A DNA stretch of 64,000 nucleotides from Arthrobacter sp. StoSoilB19 (lineage in GTDB: Bacteria > Actinomycetota > Actinomycetes > Actinomycetales > Micrococcaceae). Positions 19,201 to 26,861 of this stretch are shown one piece after another (within the stretch, counting starts at the first letter, position 1; every line of letters starts with the position of its first letter). Under the pieces are notes generated by a model that was not told the origin of the DNA, did not search any database, and saw only the letters and a program-made list of their open reading frames with translations. A program made the position numbers and the translations under genes. Location: assembly GCF_019977275.1 (NCBI RefSeq), contig NZ_AP024650.1:2728001-2792000 (forward strand), read 5' to 3'.

Positions 19201-20033
19201 TCTACGATTCGCTGCTGTCCGAATACGCGGCCATGGGCTTCGAGTACGGCTACTCCGTGGAACGCCCGGACGCCCTGGTCCTCTGGGAGGCCCAGTTCGG
19301 CGACTTCGTCAACGGTGCGCAGACCATCATCGACGAATTCATCTCCTCCGCAGAGCAGAAGTGGGGCCAGCGGTCCTCGCTGGTCCTGATGCTCCCGCAC
19401 GGCTACGAAGGCCAAGGCCCGGACCACTCCTCGGCGAGGATCGAGCGCTTCCTGCAGCTCTGCGCGGAAGACAACATGATCGTGGCCAACCCCACCACGG
19501 CGGCCTCGCACTTCCACCTGCTGCGGCGCCAGGCGTACAACCGGCCGCGCAAGCCGTTGATCATCTTCACGCCCAAGCAGCTGCTGCGACTGAAGGCGGC
19601 CGCCTCGTCCGTGGAGGACTTCACCAGCGGCACCTTCCGTCCTGTCATTGGTGAGCATGAGCAGCTGCCGGCCACCGCCGTCGAACGCGTGCTTCTGGTC
19701 TCCGGCCGCCTGTACTACGATCTCCTGTCCACCCGGCAGAAGACCGGCGACAAGACCACCGCCATCATCCGCGTGGAGCAGCTCTACCCGCTGCCGCACC
19801 AGGAGATCGCGGCGGAGCTCGCCAAGTACCCCAACGCCGAAGTGGTCTGGGCACAGGATGAGCCTGCCAACCAGGGCCCCTGGCCATTCATCGGCCTGCA
19901 CCTGCCCGAGGCCCTTGACCGGCGGGTCCGCCTTGTGTCCCGGCCGGCATCCGCCTCCACGGCAGCCGGCTCCATGAAGCGGCACGCTGCGGAACAGGAT
20001 GTCCTCCTGAAGCAGGCATTTGCACGGAAGTAA
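16215..20033 (+). CDS. kgd: Multifunctional 2-oxoglutarate decarboxylase/dehydrogenase E1 with fused E2-like domain
   Basis: The 1272-residue protein has the actinobacterial Kgd/OdhA layout. A short N-terminal segment (EEFGGNEWLVDELY) is followed by a long Ala/Pro linker (about 60-110), an E2-type acyltransferase catalytic domain (about 130-380, ending YDHRVIQGAGSGEFL), and a ThDP-dependent E1 domain to the end. It feeds the TCA cycle at 2-oxoglutarate and in relatives is inhibited by the FHA protein GarA/OdhI. The GTG at 16215 begins the conserved N-terminus. A strong terminator follows the stop, so it looks monocistronic. Confidence 0.96.
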   Translation: MPEQPSHRLPEEFGGNEWLVDELYEQYQQDKNAVDAKWWPLFESFDSGNGSSNNGNSAHAANPPTRELPVVKTAPAASAPSPAAAPATPPAAPAAAPAAAPAAAPAPVKKAPATEARDGGKKTEAGTGSQPIPAQLPKNVKAPTAPEEDVVSVLRGPAKAIATNMVTSLEVPTATSVRAIPAKLLIDNRVVINSNLARARGGKVSFTHLIGYAVIRALSQFPSMNVYYDEVDGKPVAVQPAHVNFGIAIDMPKPDGTRLLMVPNIKKAETLNFAEFWHTYEDLIKRARNGKLTAEDHQGTTVSLTNPGGIGTVHSVPRLSKGQAAIIGVGALDYPAEFQGASEKIIAHNAISKVLTLTSTYDHRVIQGAGSGEFLKLVHQLLLGAQNFYDEIFEALRIPYEPVRWSADLQVDPADEINKVARIQQLIHSFRVRGHLMADTDPLEYVQRKHPDLDVLTYGLTLWDLDREWPTGGFGGKPMLKFRDILGVLRDAYCRTTGIEYMHIQEPAERKWFQDQLEHPYSKPSREEQLRIVSKLNAAEAFETFLQTKFVGQKRFSLEGGESLIPLLDAIMSDAADDGLDEVAIGMAHRGRLNVLTNIAGKTYAQVFREFEGTQDPRSVQGSGDVKYHLGTEGTFTSDTGKETKVYLAANPSHLEAVDSVLEGIVRAKQDRLDQGESFPVLPIMVHGDAAFAGQGVVAETLNLSQLRGYRTGGTIHIVVNNQVGFTTAPSSSRSSTYSTDVAKMIQAPVFHVNGDDPEAVVRIGQLAYEFRQRFHKDVVIDMVCYRRRGHNEGDDPSMTQPLMYNLIEAKRSVRKLYTESLIGRGDITEEEAEQLLRDYQERLERVFAETHAAQTSPIPIVTADSAAVSDIERPMAQQSDSSVSAPASTAISADTLARIGKAHVEIPDGFTVHPKLKQLLEKREQMSREGGIDWGFGEIAAFGSLIMEGVPVRLAGQDSRRGTFVQRHAVFHDRANGKEWLPLGNLSDDQAKLWIYDSLLSEYAAMGFEYGYSVERPDALVLWEAQFGDFVNGAQTIIDEFISSAEQKWGQRSSLVLMLPHGYEGQGPDHSSARIERFLQLCAEDNMIVANPTTAASHFHLLRRQAYNRPRKPLIIFTPKQLLRLKAAASSVEDFTSGTFRPVIGEHEQLPATAVERVLLVSGRLYYDLLSTRQKTGDKTTAIIRVEQLYPLPHQEIAAELAKYPNAEVVWAQDEPANQGPWPFIGLHLPEALDRRVRLVSRPASASTAAGSMKRHAAEQDVLLKQAFARK

Positions 20034-20042
20034 GCAGTAAGG

Positions 20043-20083
20043 CTGCCCGGCCGGAGTCGAAATACCAGACTCCGGCCGGGCAG
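20043..20083 (+). terminator. Rho-independent terminator of kgd
   Basis: A perfect 16-bp stem (CTGCCCGGCCGGAGTC with its complement) and 9-base loop begin 10 bp after the kgd stop and are followed by TTCTGTTT. This is a strong intrinsic terminator. Confidence 0.9.
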
Positions 20084-20188
20084 TTCTGTTTAATGGATGG
20101 ACAGCGCCGCCCCGTACCCCCGCAGCCGCGGCGGCGACGATGCAGCGGCCGTACCGAAGTAAACCCGTACCGAAGTAAAGAGGAACGC

Positions 20189-20788
20189 GTGGAAGACAGG
20201 AAGCTGCGGATCGCAGCTGTAGGAGACGAACTGCTGGCCGGACTGGGGGATCCCCGGGCACTTGGCTGGCTGGGCCGCGTCCTGGCCCGCACTCCCCAGG
20301 ACGGAATGCTCCTGGAAAGCTACGCCCTCCCCTGTCCCCAGGAAGGCACCGAGGGGCTTGCGGCACGTTGGCTGGAGGAAGCCGGCCGCCGTTTCAGCTC
20401 CCAGGCGGAGAACCGGCTGGTCATCGGCCTGTCCGGGCGGGACATTGAATTCGGTCTTTCCACCGCACGGAGCAGGCTGAACCTGGCCAATATCCTGGAC
20501 TCGGCGTCACAGAACCGGATCGAGGTATTCGTCGTGGGGCCGCCTCCCACGCTGGACCCGGCCCAGAACCGGCGGCTTGACGAACTGAACACCGCCTTCG
20601 CCGATGTCACCACCCGCCGCAAGCACCTCTACGTCGACACGTTCTCGCCCCTGCTTAACCACGAACAGTGGCGCCAGGACCTTGCCGCAAACGGTGGAAC
20701 GCCCGGCCAGGCAGGCTATGGCCTCATGGCATGGCTGGTGCTGCACCGCGGCTGGTTCCAGTGGCTGGGACTGGAAGCCCCCCAGTAG
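20189..20788 (+). CDS. SGNH/GDSL-fold protein lacking the catalytic residues
   Basis: The 199-residue protein has the layout of a GDSL-type esterase, but block I reads VGDELLAGLGDP, with Glu14 where the nucleophilic Ser should be. The block V region reads NGGTPGQAGYGLMA, where active enzymes have D-x-x-H before the conserved AGY. The triad is therefore absent. The GTG at 20189 has an AAAGAGG ribosome site; upstream frame would add an Arg-rich tail. It may be a binding or scaffold protein rather than a hydrolase. Cytoplasmic, with no signal peptide. The start is 105 bp after the kgd terminator. Confidence 0.75.
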   Translation: MEDRKLRIAAVGDELLAGLGDPRALGWLGRVLARTPQDGMLLESYALPCPQEGTEGLAARWLEEAGRRFSSQAENRLVIGLSGRDIEFGLSTARSRLNLANILDSASQNRIEVFVVGPPPTLDPAQNRRLDELNTAFADVTTRRKHLYVDTFSPLLNHEQWRQDLAANGGTPGQAGYGLMAWLVLHRGWFQWLGLEAPQ

Positions 20789-20799
20789 TAGCCCGCTCG

Positions 20800-20859
20800 A
20801 GATATATCTTGACCCTGCCCGCCTGCGGCGATACGTTGTAGGGGCTACGCGATATATCG
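20800..20859 (+). promoter_or_regulatory. Promoter framed by two GATATATC palindromes (candidate PadR operators)
   Basis: The palindromes AGATATATCT (20800-20809) and CGATATATCG (20850-20859) have centres exactly 50 bp apart. Between them lie a -35-like TTGACC (20809-20814), a 17-bp spacer and a -10-like TACGTT (20832-20837). The first palindrome abuts the -35 and the second falls just after the predicted start point. This arrangement suits repression by the PadR protein encoded second in the operon. Confidence 0.55.
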
Positions 20860-20875
20860 TCTTTTGGAGGGGACC

Positions 20876-21709
20876 ATGGCCGAGCAAAACTGGAGTGTGA
20901 CAGACCCGCAAACCATGGACGTCGACGGCGTGACGGCCCTGAAGCTGGGCATGGTCCGTGGCAGGTTCAGGATCACGGCGCACGCGGGGTCCCAGGTGCG
21001 GCTGGAGTTCGCCGACGTGCACGGCGATCCGGTAGCCGTGTCACTGAACAGCGGCAGGCTCGAAGTGCGGCACCAGCTGCACGGAGCCCAGGGCTGGTTC
21101 AAGAACCTCATGGAGACGGTCAACCACAGCAGCGACAACTCCGCGCTCATCACCATCGCTGTTCCCCAGGGTGTGGAGGTGGAGGCCGGGACCGTCAGCG
21201 GGGACGGGCTGGTTTCGGGCGTCTCTGCCCGTGTCCGGCTTAACACCGTGTCAGGTTCCGTAGTGGCGGACAGTACCTCCGGCGAGCTTCAGGTCAATAC
21301 CATCAGCGGCAGCGTGGAGGTCAGGAACCACCGCGGGGTACTCATGGCCAAGAGCGTCTCAGGCAGGGTTACCGCCTCCGGATACTTCACCAACGTGCGC
21401 ACCAACACCGTCAGCGGGCACCTCGACGTTGAACTGCTCGATTTCACCCGGGACTTCGGCTCCAACTCGGTGTCCGGGGATCTGGCTATCAGGCTGCCGC
21501 ACGACGTCGGCGTCGACATCGTGGCCAAGTCCGCCGGCGGAGCGGTGATCCTTGACGGCCGGCAGTGCCTCCTGGCCAACGGCAAAGTGGAGACCATTGC
21601 CGGGCCCGACGGGCAGCTGATGCTCGTCCGGACCAATTCGGTATCCGGCAAGACGTCCATATCCCACGCTCCTGCACCACTTGACGGCGACGGGGAAGCG
21701 CAAGGCTGA
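20876..21709 (+). CDS. DUF4097-family beta-repeat protein
   Basis: The 277-residue protein is rich in short beta-strand repeats of the type VSGSV, ISGSVEV, VSGHLDV and VSGDLAI, which form the right-handed beta-helix-like DUF4097/adhesin fold. The function of this family is unknown; it is often encoded beside PadR regulators. The ATG at 20876 follows a strong GGAGGGG site and was preferred to a TTG at 20864. The stop overlaps the padR start (TGATG), so the pair is translationally coupled. Confidence 0.85.
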   Translation: MAEQNWSVTDPQTMDVDGVTALKLGMVRGRFRITAHAGSQVRLEFADVHGDPVAVSLNSGRLEVRHQLHGAQGWFKNLMETVNHSSDNSALITIAVPQGVEVEAGTVSGDGLVSGVSARVRLNTVSGSVVADSTSGELQVNTISGSVEVRNHRGVLMAKSVSGRVTASGYFTNVRTNTVSGHLDVELLDFTRDFGSNSVSGDLAIRLPHDVGVDIVAKSAGGAVILDGRQCLLANGKVETIAGPDGQLMLVRTNSVSGKTSISHAPAPLDGDGEAQG

Positions 21710-22170
21710 TGCCGCCCGTCTTCGCACACGGTGCGTTGCGCCTCTACCTGCTGGCACTGCTGGAAAGCGGGCCCAAGCACGGGTACGAGCTCATCAAGGC
21801 GCTCAAGGAAAGGTTCGCGGGGACTTATTCGCCAAGCGCCGGAACCATTTACCCCCGGCTGGGCAAGCTCGAGGAGGATGGCCTGGTGGCCACCGAGCCG
21901 GCCGGGCGGCGCACCAACTACCGCATTACAGCCGCCGGCCTTGCCGAACTGAACCGGCGCCGCGACGATCTGGCGGGGGTCGAGAATGACATCGCCGTCT
22001 CCGTCCAACGGCTTGACGTGGAACTGATGGTGCAGAAGTTCCATGATGAGCTCTGCGCGGACCTGCGGCGGCAGGCCATGCGCCGCCCCATCAGCCCTGT
22101 GACGCTGGAAACCGTCAGGACAGCCCTCGACGACGCCCGCGCGGCCATCCGCAGCACCCTGCAGTCCTAA
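21709..22170 (+). CDS. PadR-family transcriptional regulator
   Basis: The 153-residue protein has the PadR winged helix at residues 1-80. It includes LRLYLLALLESGPKHGYEL, SPSAGTIYPRLGKLEEDGLV and the wing GRRTNYRIT, followed by a C-terminal dimerisation helix. PadR proteins usually repress their own operon and an effector gene in response to stress or small molecules. Translational coupling to the DUF4097 gene and twin palindromes at the operon promoter support autoregulation. Confidence 0.92.
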   Translation: MPPVFAHGALRLYLLALLESGPKHGYELIKALKERFAGTYSPSAGTIYPRLGKLEEDGLVATEPAGRRTNYRITAAGLAELNRRRDDLAGVENDIAVSVQRLDVELMVQKFHDELCADLRRQAMRRPISPVTLETVRTALDDARAAIRSTLQS

Positions 22171-22289
22171 GGCGGCGCCTGCTGCCGCACTTCCGCAGGT
22201 CATCCGCCCCTACCCGGTTCGCGGGCCGCCACATCATGTGGGAGACTTGAGGGCAGCTCTTTTGAGTACCAACAGTAAGGAGGCCAGCT

Positions 22290-22364
22290 ATGAGCAAGCG
22301 TGCACGCAAGCGTCGTGACCGTAAGCGTGGCGGCGCGAACCACGGGAAGCGCCCCAACACCTAG
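22290..22364 (+). CDS. Ribosomal protein bL37 (24-residue actinobacterial small protein)
   Basis: A 24-codon frame encodes a highly basic peptide, MSKRARKRRDRKRGGANHGK ending RPNT, matching the pattern of the mycobacterial 50S protein bL37. It has an excellent AAGGAGG ribosome site 5 bp before the ATG and an intrinsic terminator just downstream. It is thus a self-contained transcription unit that ordinary gene callers miss because of its size. Identity is from memory of the bL37 sequence; the alternative is another very small basic ribosomal protein. Confidence 0.85.
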   Translation: MSKRARKRRDRKRGGANHGKRPNT

Positions 22365-22392
22365 GCAAATGCCAGGAACTACGGTTCAAGCG

Positions 22393-22428
22393 AAGGACCC
22401 CGCAAGCCAAACGGCTTTCGGGGTCCTT
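22393..22428 (+). terminator. Rho-independent terminator downstream of bL37
   Basis: The stem AAGGACCCCG pairs with CGGGGTCCTT, extended by an inner AAGCC/GGCTT stem, and is followed by TTTG. It lies 28 bp after the bL37 stop and before the convergent rsrA. Confidence 0.8.
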
Positions 22429-22468
22429 TGCTGTCTGCGGCCCTGACCGGCGCAACGCGTGCCTGTTC

Positions 22469-22729
22469 CTAGGCCTCCACGGGACGGATGGTGTGGATCC
22501 TGTCCAGGATGGCGTTCTTCAGGTTGTCCGGCGCGGACTCCGTGCAGGAGCGCTTGACCATATTGCGGATGACGCACTCCAGGTCATACTGTTCCGTGCA
22601 CTCAGGGCAGTCATCAAGGTGGTTCTTGATTTCCGTGAGGTCCTCGCGGGTCAGCGCCCCGTCAAGGTATTCGTAGATGCGTTGCATCCTGGTGTCGTCG
22701 CAATCGCCCAATCCCTGGCAGTCGCTCAT
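22469..22729 (-). CDS. rsrA: Anti-sigma factor RsrA (zinc, thiol-responsive)
   Basis: The 86-residue ZAS-type anti-sigma factor contains His37-x3-Cys41-x2-Cys44 (HLDDCPEC), the zinc/disulfide switch of RsrA, with further Cys at positions 4, 10, 52 and 62. In mycothiol-producing actinobacteria it binds SigR when reduced and releases it on thiol oxidation. It overlaps the sigR stop by 4 bp (ATGA), ensuring balanced expression. Confidence 0.95.
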   Translation of the reverse strand: MSDCQGLGDCDDTRMQRIYEYLDGALTREDLTEIKNHLDDCPECTEQYDLECVIRNMVKRSCTESAPDNLKNAILDRIHTIRPVEA

Positions 22730-23499
22730 TTCCTGTTCTCCTGTGCTTTGCTTCCTGCCGCATCCGAGGCATCTGCGGCCGTTTTAAATCCCCGCTCGGC
22801 GGCGTATTCCGCGAGCATGTCCCGCAACATTCGCCGGCCGCGGTGGAGCCGGGACATCACAGTGCCGATGGGCGTGTTCATGATGTCCGAGATTTCCTTG
22901 TAGGCAAAGCCCTCAACGTCGGCGAAGTAGACCGCCAGCCGGAATTCTTCGGGGATGTCCTGCAGCGCCCGCTTCACGTCCGAATCCGGAAGGTGATCCA
23001 GGGCTTCAGCCTCGGCTGAGCGCAGCCCGCTCGAGGTGTGCGACTCCGCCCGTGCCAGCTGCCAGTCCTCAATGCTGTCCGAGTTGGACTGCAGGGGCTC
23101 ACGCTGCCTCTTGCGGTAGAGGTTGATGTACGTGTTGGTCAGGATCCGGTACAACCAGGCTTTCAGGTTTGTTCCCGGCTTGTACTGGTGGAAGGCCGAA
23201 AAAGCCTTGGTGTAGGCCTCCTGGACCAGATCCTCCGCGTCGGACGGGTTCCGGGCCATGCGCATGGCAGCGGAATACAGCTGGTCGACGTACTGCATGG
23301 CATCCCGCTCAAAGCGAAGGCGGCGCTCCTCCACGCTCTCCGTGGCGACGTCCAGCGTGGCATCCTCGGCATCCGCTTCTGCGGCCAATGATTCAGGGTC
23401 TGCCTGTCCGGCAGGCACAGGCGCGGTGCCGGCCCTGCCGTTTGCTTCGCCGGGGGTAGCCTCATACATGGCCGCAACGGCCGGATCCAGGGTGTTCAT
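22726..23499 (-). CDS. sigR: RNA polymerase sigma factor SigR (ECF, thiol-oxidative stress)
   Basis: From the ATG at 23499 this is a 257-residue ECF sigma factor. It has an acidic N-terminal extension (about 60 residues), sigma region 2 ([20 protein letters not shown] and [15 protein letters not shown]) and region 4 ([23 protein letters not shown]). It directs thioredoxin, mycothiol and protein-quality genes when RsrA is oxidised. The reading frame stays open upstream to 23799, and a SigR-type promoter lies 185 bp upstream, so a longer isoform is possible, as known for the Streptomyces SigR' form. Confidence 0.93.
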   Translation of the reverse strand: MNTLDPAVAAMYEATPGEANGRAGTAPVPAGQADPESLAAEADAEDATLDVATESVEERRLRFERDAMQYVDQLYSAAMRMARNPSDAEDLVQEAYTKAFSAFHQYKPGTNLKAWLYRILTNTYINLYRKRQREPLQSNSDSIEDWQLARAESHTSSGLRSAEAEALDHLPDSDVKRALQDIPEEFRLAVYFADVEGFAYKEISDIMNTPIGTVMSRLHRGRRMLRDMLAEYAAERGFKTAADASDAAGSKAQENRK

Positions 23500-23683
23500 T
23501 GCCTTCAAGTCTACTGTCAGGCTCCCTGCCCGGGGCGTGCCGTATTCCGGCGGTTCCGAGGCCAGCTTGTCCACTGCCACCGGGCCCGCCTGCCTGGTTC
23601 CGTCCAACACCTTCCCCAAGGGCCAACTCCGCTCTGTTTCGGGTGAATGATTGTCAGGCCCCTGTTGCGGACCTGTTTGCCAT

Positions 23684-23711
23684 AACCGCCTCCCACGGGC
23701 AAATATTCCCC
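23684..23711 (-). promoter_or_regulatory. SigR/SigH-type promoter of sigR-rsrA
   Basis: Read on the minus strand, GGGAATA is followed after 17 bases by GGTTA. This matches the GGGAAY-N(16-18)-GTT consensus of SigR/SigH promoters and points towards sigR. It predicts positive autoregulation and a leader of about 175 nt before the ATG at 23499. Confidence 0.6.
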
Positions 23712-23774
23712 AAAAGTGCAAGACTAGGACCGACTCCGCCGCTCGGCGCGGCTCGTCCATCCAGGAGGAAATCC

Positions 23775-24323
23775 ATGTCCTTTGTCCGCACGCTCGCACG
23801 GCCCATGCTCGCCTCCAGTTTCGTTCTCGCCGGACTGGATAAGCTCAGGAACGCAGACGACACCGCACAGCAGCTCTCACCGCTGCTGCGCAAGGCTGCA
23901 GCCTCGCTTCCCTTCCAGGCGAACGAAACCACCCTCGCACGTGTGATTGGCGGAACCCAGGTAGGGGCCGGCGTCCTGTTCGGCCTTGGCAAGTTTTCCC
24001 GGCTCTCCGCGGGCCTATTGACGGTGATTTCGCTCTTGAACACCTTCGTTGAATGGCGCAGCGCGGATATCAGCAGCAAGGAAGGCCGCGAAAGCCGCCG
24101 GAACCAGCTGCTCAAGAACCTCTCGCTGAGCGGCGGCGCCCTGCTCGCTTCCGTGGACACCGCCGGCAAGCCCGGCCTGGCCTGGCGCGCCGAGCACCTG
24201 GCGGCCGATGCCCGTCGGAACGCCTCGCACCTGGCCGCCGACGCGCGCAGGACCACCACCAAGAAGCTGAACAAGGCGGACAAGGCCGTGCGCCGCGCCG
24301 TCGAACACGCTACGGGAGCATAA
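23775..24323 (+). CDS. DoxX-family membrane protein with cationic tail
   Basis: The 182-residue protein starts [16 protein letters not shown]. It carries DoxX-like helices in the first about 110 residues ([26 protein letters not shown]). A basic amphipathic tail follows, with HLAADARR present twice and many Lys/Arg. DoxX proteins are membrane-bound and often tied to redox stress. Divergence from sigR fits such a role. The ATG at 23775 follows AGGAGGA. AroA begins 6 bp downstream, so co-transcription is likely. Confidence 0.82.
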   Translation: MSFVRTLARPMLASSFVLAGLDKLRNADDTAQQLSPLLRKAAASLPFQANETTLARVIGGTQVGAGVLFGLGKFSRLSAGLLTVISLLNTFVEWRSADISSKEGRESRRNQLLKNLSLSGGALLASVDTAGKPGLAWRAEHLAADARRNASHLAADARRTTTKKLNKADKAVRRAVEHATGA

Positions 24324-24329
24324 AAACGA

Positions 24330-25718
24330 ATGACCGCAGCAGTTGCCACCCGGGACGGGTCCGGAACGCCTGTCCAGCACTGGGCCGCACCCTTTGCGTC
24401 CCGGCCCGTTAACGCCACAGTGACGGTGCCCGGATCGAAGTCCCTGACCAACAGGTACCTGGTCCTGGCTGCCCTCGCGGACGGCCCGTCCCGGCTGCGG
24501 GCCCCCCTGCATTCCAGGGACTCCGCACTCATGGTCGACGCACTGCGGCAGCTCGGTGCCGTCATCACCGAAGTGCCCGGGGACGGTGCCTTTGGGCCCG
24601 ACCTGGAGGTGGTTCCGCTGCCGGCGGCAGCGGCCGCGTCCCACACCAGGATCGACTGCGGACTTGCCGGCACCGTCATGCGGTTCGTTCCGCCGCTGGC
24701 GGCGCTCCGCAACGGAGCCAGCGTGTTCGACGGCGATCCCCACGCCCGCAAGCGCCCCATGGGAACCATCATCGAGGCCCTCAAAGCCCTGGGCGTGGCC
24801 GTTTCCGCCGAAGACGGCAGCGCGCCGTCGTCGCTCCCTTTTGTGGTGGAAGGCAACGGCGCAGTCCGCGGCGGCCATCTGGTGATCGATGCCAGCGCCT
24901 CCTCGCAGTTCGTCTCCGCCCTCCTCCTGGTGGGCGCAAGGTTCGACGACGGCCTGCACCTGGAACACGTGGGCAAGCCGGTACCCAGCCTGGACCACAT
25001 CAACATGACAGTGGCCGTCCTGCGCGGTGCCGGCGTTTCAGTGGACGACTCCGTCCCCAACCACTGGGTGGTGGCGCCGGGACCCATCCGCGCCTTCGAC
25101 CAGCGGATTGAACAGGACCTTTCCAACGCCGGGCCCTTCCTGGCCGCGGCCCTGGCCACGCGGGGCACCGTACGGATTCCCAACTGGCCTGATGAAACGC
25201 AGCAGGTGGGAGACCTGTGGCGCGGAATCCTGGCCAGCATGGGCGCCTCGGTCACCCTGGCTGACGGTGTCCTGACCGTCACCGGCGGCCCGGAGATCAA
25301 GGGCGGCAACTTCGCGGACACCAGCGAACTGGCTCCCACGGTCGCGGCCCTGTGTGCCCTTGCCACGGGGCCTTCCCGCCTCAGCGGCATCGCCCACCTG
25401 AGGGGACACGAGACGGACAGGCTCGCGGCCCTGGTATCGGAGATCAACCGGCTGGGCGGCGACGCCGAGGAAACCAGCGACGGCCTGGTGATCCGGCCCA
25501 CCCGGCTGCACGCCGGCGTCGTCCACAGCTACGCCGACCACCGCATGGCCACGGCCGGCGCAATCCTGGGACTCGCCGTCGAAGGCGTCCAGGTGGAGGA
25601 CATCGGCACCACGGCCAAGACCATGCCGGATTTCCCGCAGCTGTGGGCCGGCATGCTGGCCCAGGGAGAAGGGTCCGCCGCCGGACCGGAAGGGCGCGGC
25701 AGTGGCGCGGAGCACTGA
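24330..25718 (+). CDS. aroA: 3-phosphoshikimate 1-carboxyvinyltransferase (EPSP synthase)
   Basis: The 462-residue enzyme has the N-terminal PGSKSLTNR motif (Lys37 binds substrate), CGLAGTVMRF near 110-119 and the C-terminal RGHETDRLAAL and YADHRMAT motifs. It joins shikimate 3-phosphate to phosphoenolpyruvate in aromatic amino-acid synthesis. Length and motifs are complete. The 3' end overlaps the rsgA start by 17 bp, and hisN follows, giving an aroA-rsgA-hisN arrangement. Confidence 0.96.
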   Translation: MTAAVATRDGSGTPVQHWAAPFASRPVNATVTVPGSKSLTNRYLVLAALADGPSRLRAPLHSRDSALMVDALRQLGAVITEVPGDGAFGPDLEVVPLPAAAAASHTRIDCGLAGTVMRFVPPLAALRNGASVFDGDPHARKRPMGTIIEALKALGVAVSAEDGSAPSSLPFVVEGNGAVRGGHLVIDASASSQFVSALLLVGARFDDGLHLEHVGKPVPSLDHINMTVAVLRGAGVSVDDSVPNHWVVAPGPIRAFDQRIEQDLSNAGPFLAAALATRGTVRIPNWPDETQQVGDLWRGILASMGASVTLADGVLTVTGGPEIKGGNFADTSELAPTVAALCALATGPSRLSGIAHLRGHETDRLAALVSEINRLGGDAEETSDGLVIRPTRLHAGVVHSYADHRMATAGAILGLAVEGVQVEDIGTTAKTMPDFPQLWAGMLAQGEGSAAGPEGRGSGAEH

Positions 25719-26817
25719 TTCCTGGGACGAATCGGACGTTCGGATCCGTCCCAGCAAGAAGGGCTCCCGGCCGCGCACCAAAGACCGCCCCAGCCACGAC
25801 GACGCCGTGACCGGACGGATCATCACGGTGGACCGCGGGCGGTACACCGCGGTAGTGGACGAGGACTCGGAGAATGAGCGCGTTGTCATTGCCGCGCGCG
25901 CCCGGGAACTTCGGCGCTCGCCCGTTGTGGCAGGCGACTTCGTCTCGCTCGTGGGGGACGTCTCCGGCGCGCCGGACACGCTTGCCCGGCTGGTGAAGAT
26001 CCAGGACCGCCACACCCTCCTGCGCCGCAGCGCCGACGACACCGACCCCGTTGAGCGCGCGGTGGTGGCCAACGCCGACCAACTGGTGATCGTGGTGGCT
26101 GCCGCCAACCCGGAACCCCGCACGGGGTTCATCGACCGCGCGCTCGTGGCCGCATACGACGCCGGAATCGAACCCATCCTGCTGGTCACCAAGGCCGACG
26201 TCAAAGACCCCGCGGACCTGCTTTCCAACTACACGCACCTGGACTTCCCGGTGATCATCAGCAAGACGGCGGATGCGCAGGCGTCGGGAATCGATGCCCG
26301 GTCCGATGACGGGCTCTCGGCGCGGCTGGACAGCGCCGCAGTGGCGGCGCTGCGGGACCATCTCGATGGCAAGGTCACCGTTATGCTGGGGCACTCCGGC
26401 GTCGGCAAGTCCACCATGGTGAACGCCCTGACCGGCGCCGAGCGGGCCACCGGCGGCGTGAATGCCGTGACCGGGCGCGGCCGCCACACGTCGTCGTCGG
26501 CCCTTGCCTTGCGGTTGGCGGACGCGCCTCCCGGCAGCTGGATCATCGATACCCCCGGCATCCGTTCCTTTGGCCTGGCCCACGTGGACCCTGACCGCAT
26601 CCTGCGCTCCTTCCCGGACCTCTCCCCCGGCATCGAGAACTGCGAACGGGGCTGCAAGCACACCGCAACCGCAGTGAACTGCGGCCTCGACGACTGGGTG
26701 GCAGGCGGACACGCAGGTCCCACCGGCGCGGCCCGGCTGGCCTCGCTGCGGCGCCTGCTTGGTACGGACCCGAGGATGGAAGCACAGGAAACCAAGGAGC
26801 TCGGCAGCGTCAACTGA
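25702..26817 (+). CDS. rsgA: Ribosome small-subunit-dependent GTPase A
   Basis: A 371-residue circularly permuted GTPase. An N-terminal OB-fold is followed by the G4-like TKAD, then G1 GHSGVGKST (near residue 231) and G3 DTPGIRSF, and a C-terminal zinc-binding region with CERGCKHTATAVNC. RsgA assists late 30S maturation. The GTG start lies within the aroA 3' end (17-bp overlap). The N-terminus includes a basic segment (RPSKKGSRPRTKDRPSHDD) typical of actinobacterial members. Confidence 0.95.
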   Translation: MARSTDSWDESDVRIRPSKKGSRPRTKDRPSHDDAVTGRIITVDRGRYTAVVDEDSENERVVIAARARELRRSPVVAGDFVSLVGDVSGAPDTLARLVKIQDRHTLLRRSADDTDPVERAVVANADQLVIVVAAANPEPRTGFIDRALVAAYDAGIEPILLVTKADVKDPADLLSNYTHLDFPVIISKTADAQASGIDARSDDGLSARLDSAAVAALRDHLDGKVTVMLGHSGVGKSTMVNALTGAERATGGVNAVTGRGRHTSSSALALRLADAPPGSWIIDTPGIRSFGLAHVDPDRILRSFPDLSPGIENCERGCKHTATAVNCGLDDWVAGGHAGPTGAARLASLRRLLGTDPRMEAQETKELGSVN

Positions 26818-26861
26818 CGCGTTCTCCCGGCAGAACCGTCCACAGACGGTAGTTTGGAACC

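Noticed and set aside
18417-20366. Long antisense frame (649 codons) opposite kgd
   Set aside because: It is the codon-bias shadow of a high-GC gene; its translation has no recognisable domain and runs through the kgd terminator.
20864-20878. TTG start for the DUF4097 protein at 20864
   Set aside because: The ATG at 20876 is directly preceded by GGAGGGG; a TTG start would have its ribosome site in the predicted operator.
23654-25501. Long antisense frame (615 codons) opposite aroA and the DoxX gene
   Set aside because: The translation is low-complexity Ser/Arg/Pro-rich and covers three genuine features on the other strand. It is a GC-skew artefact.
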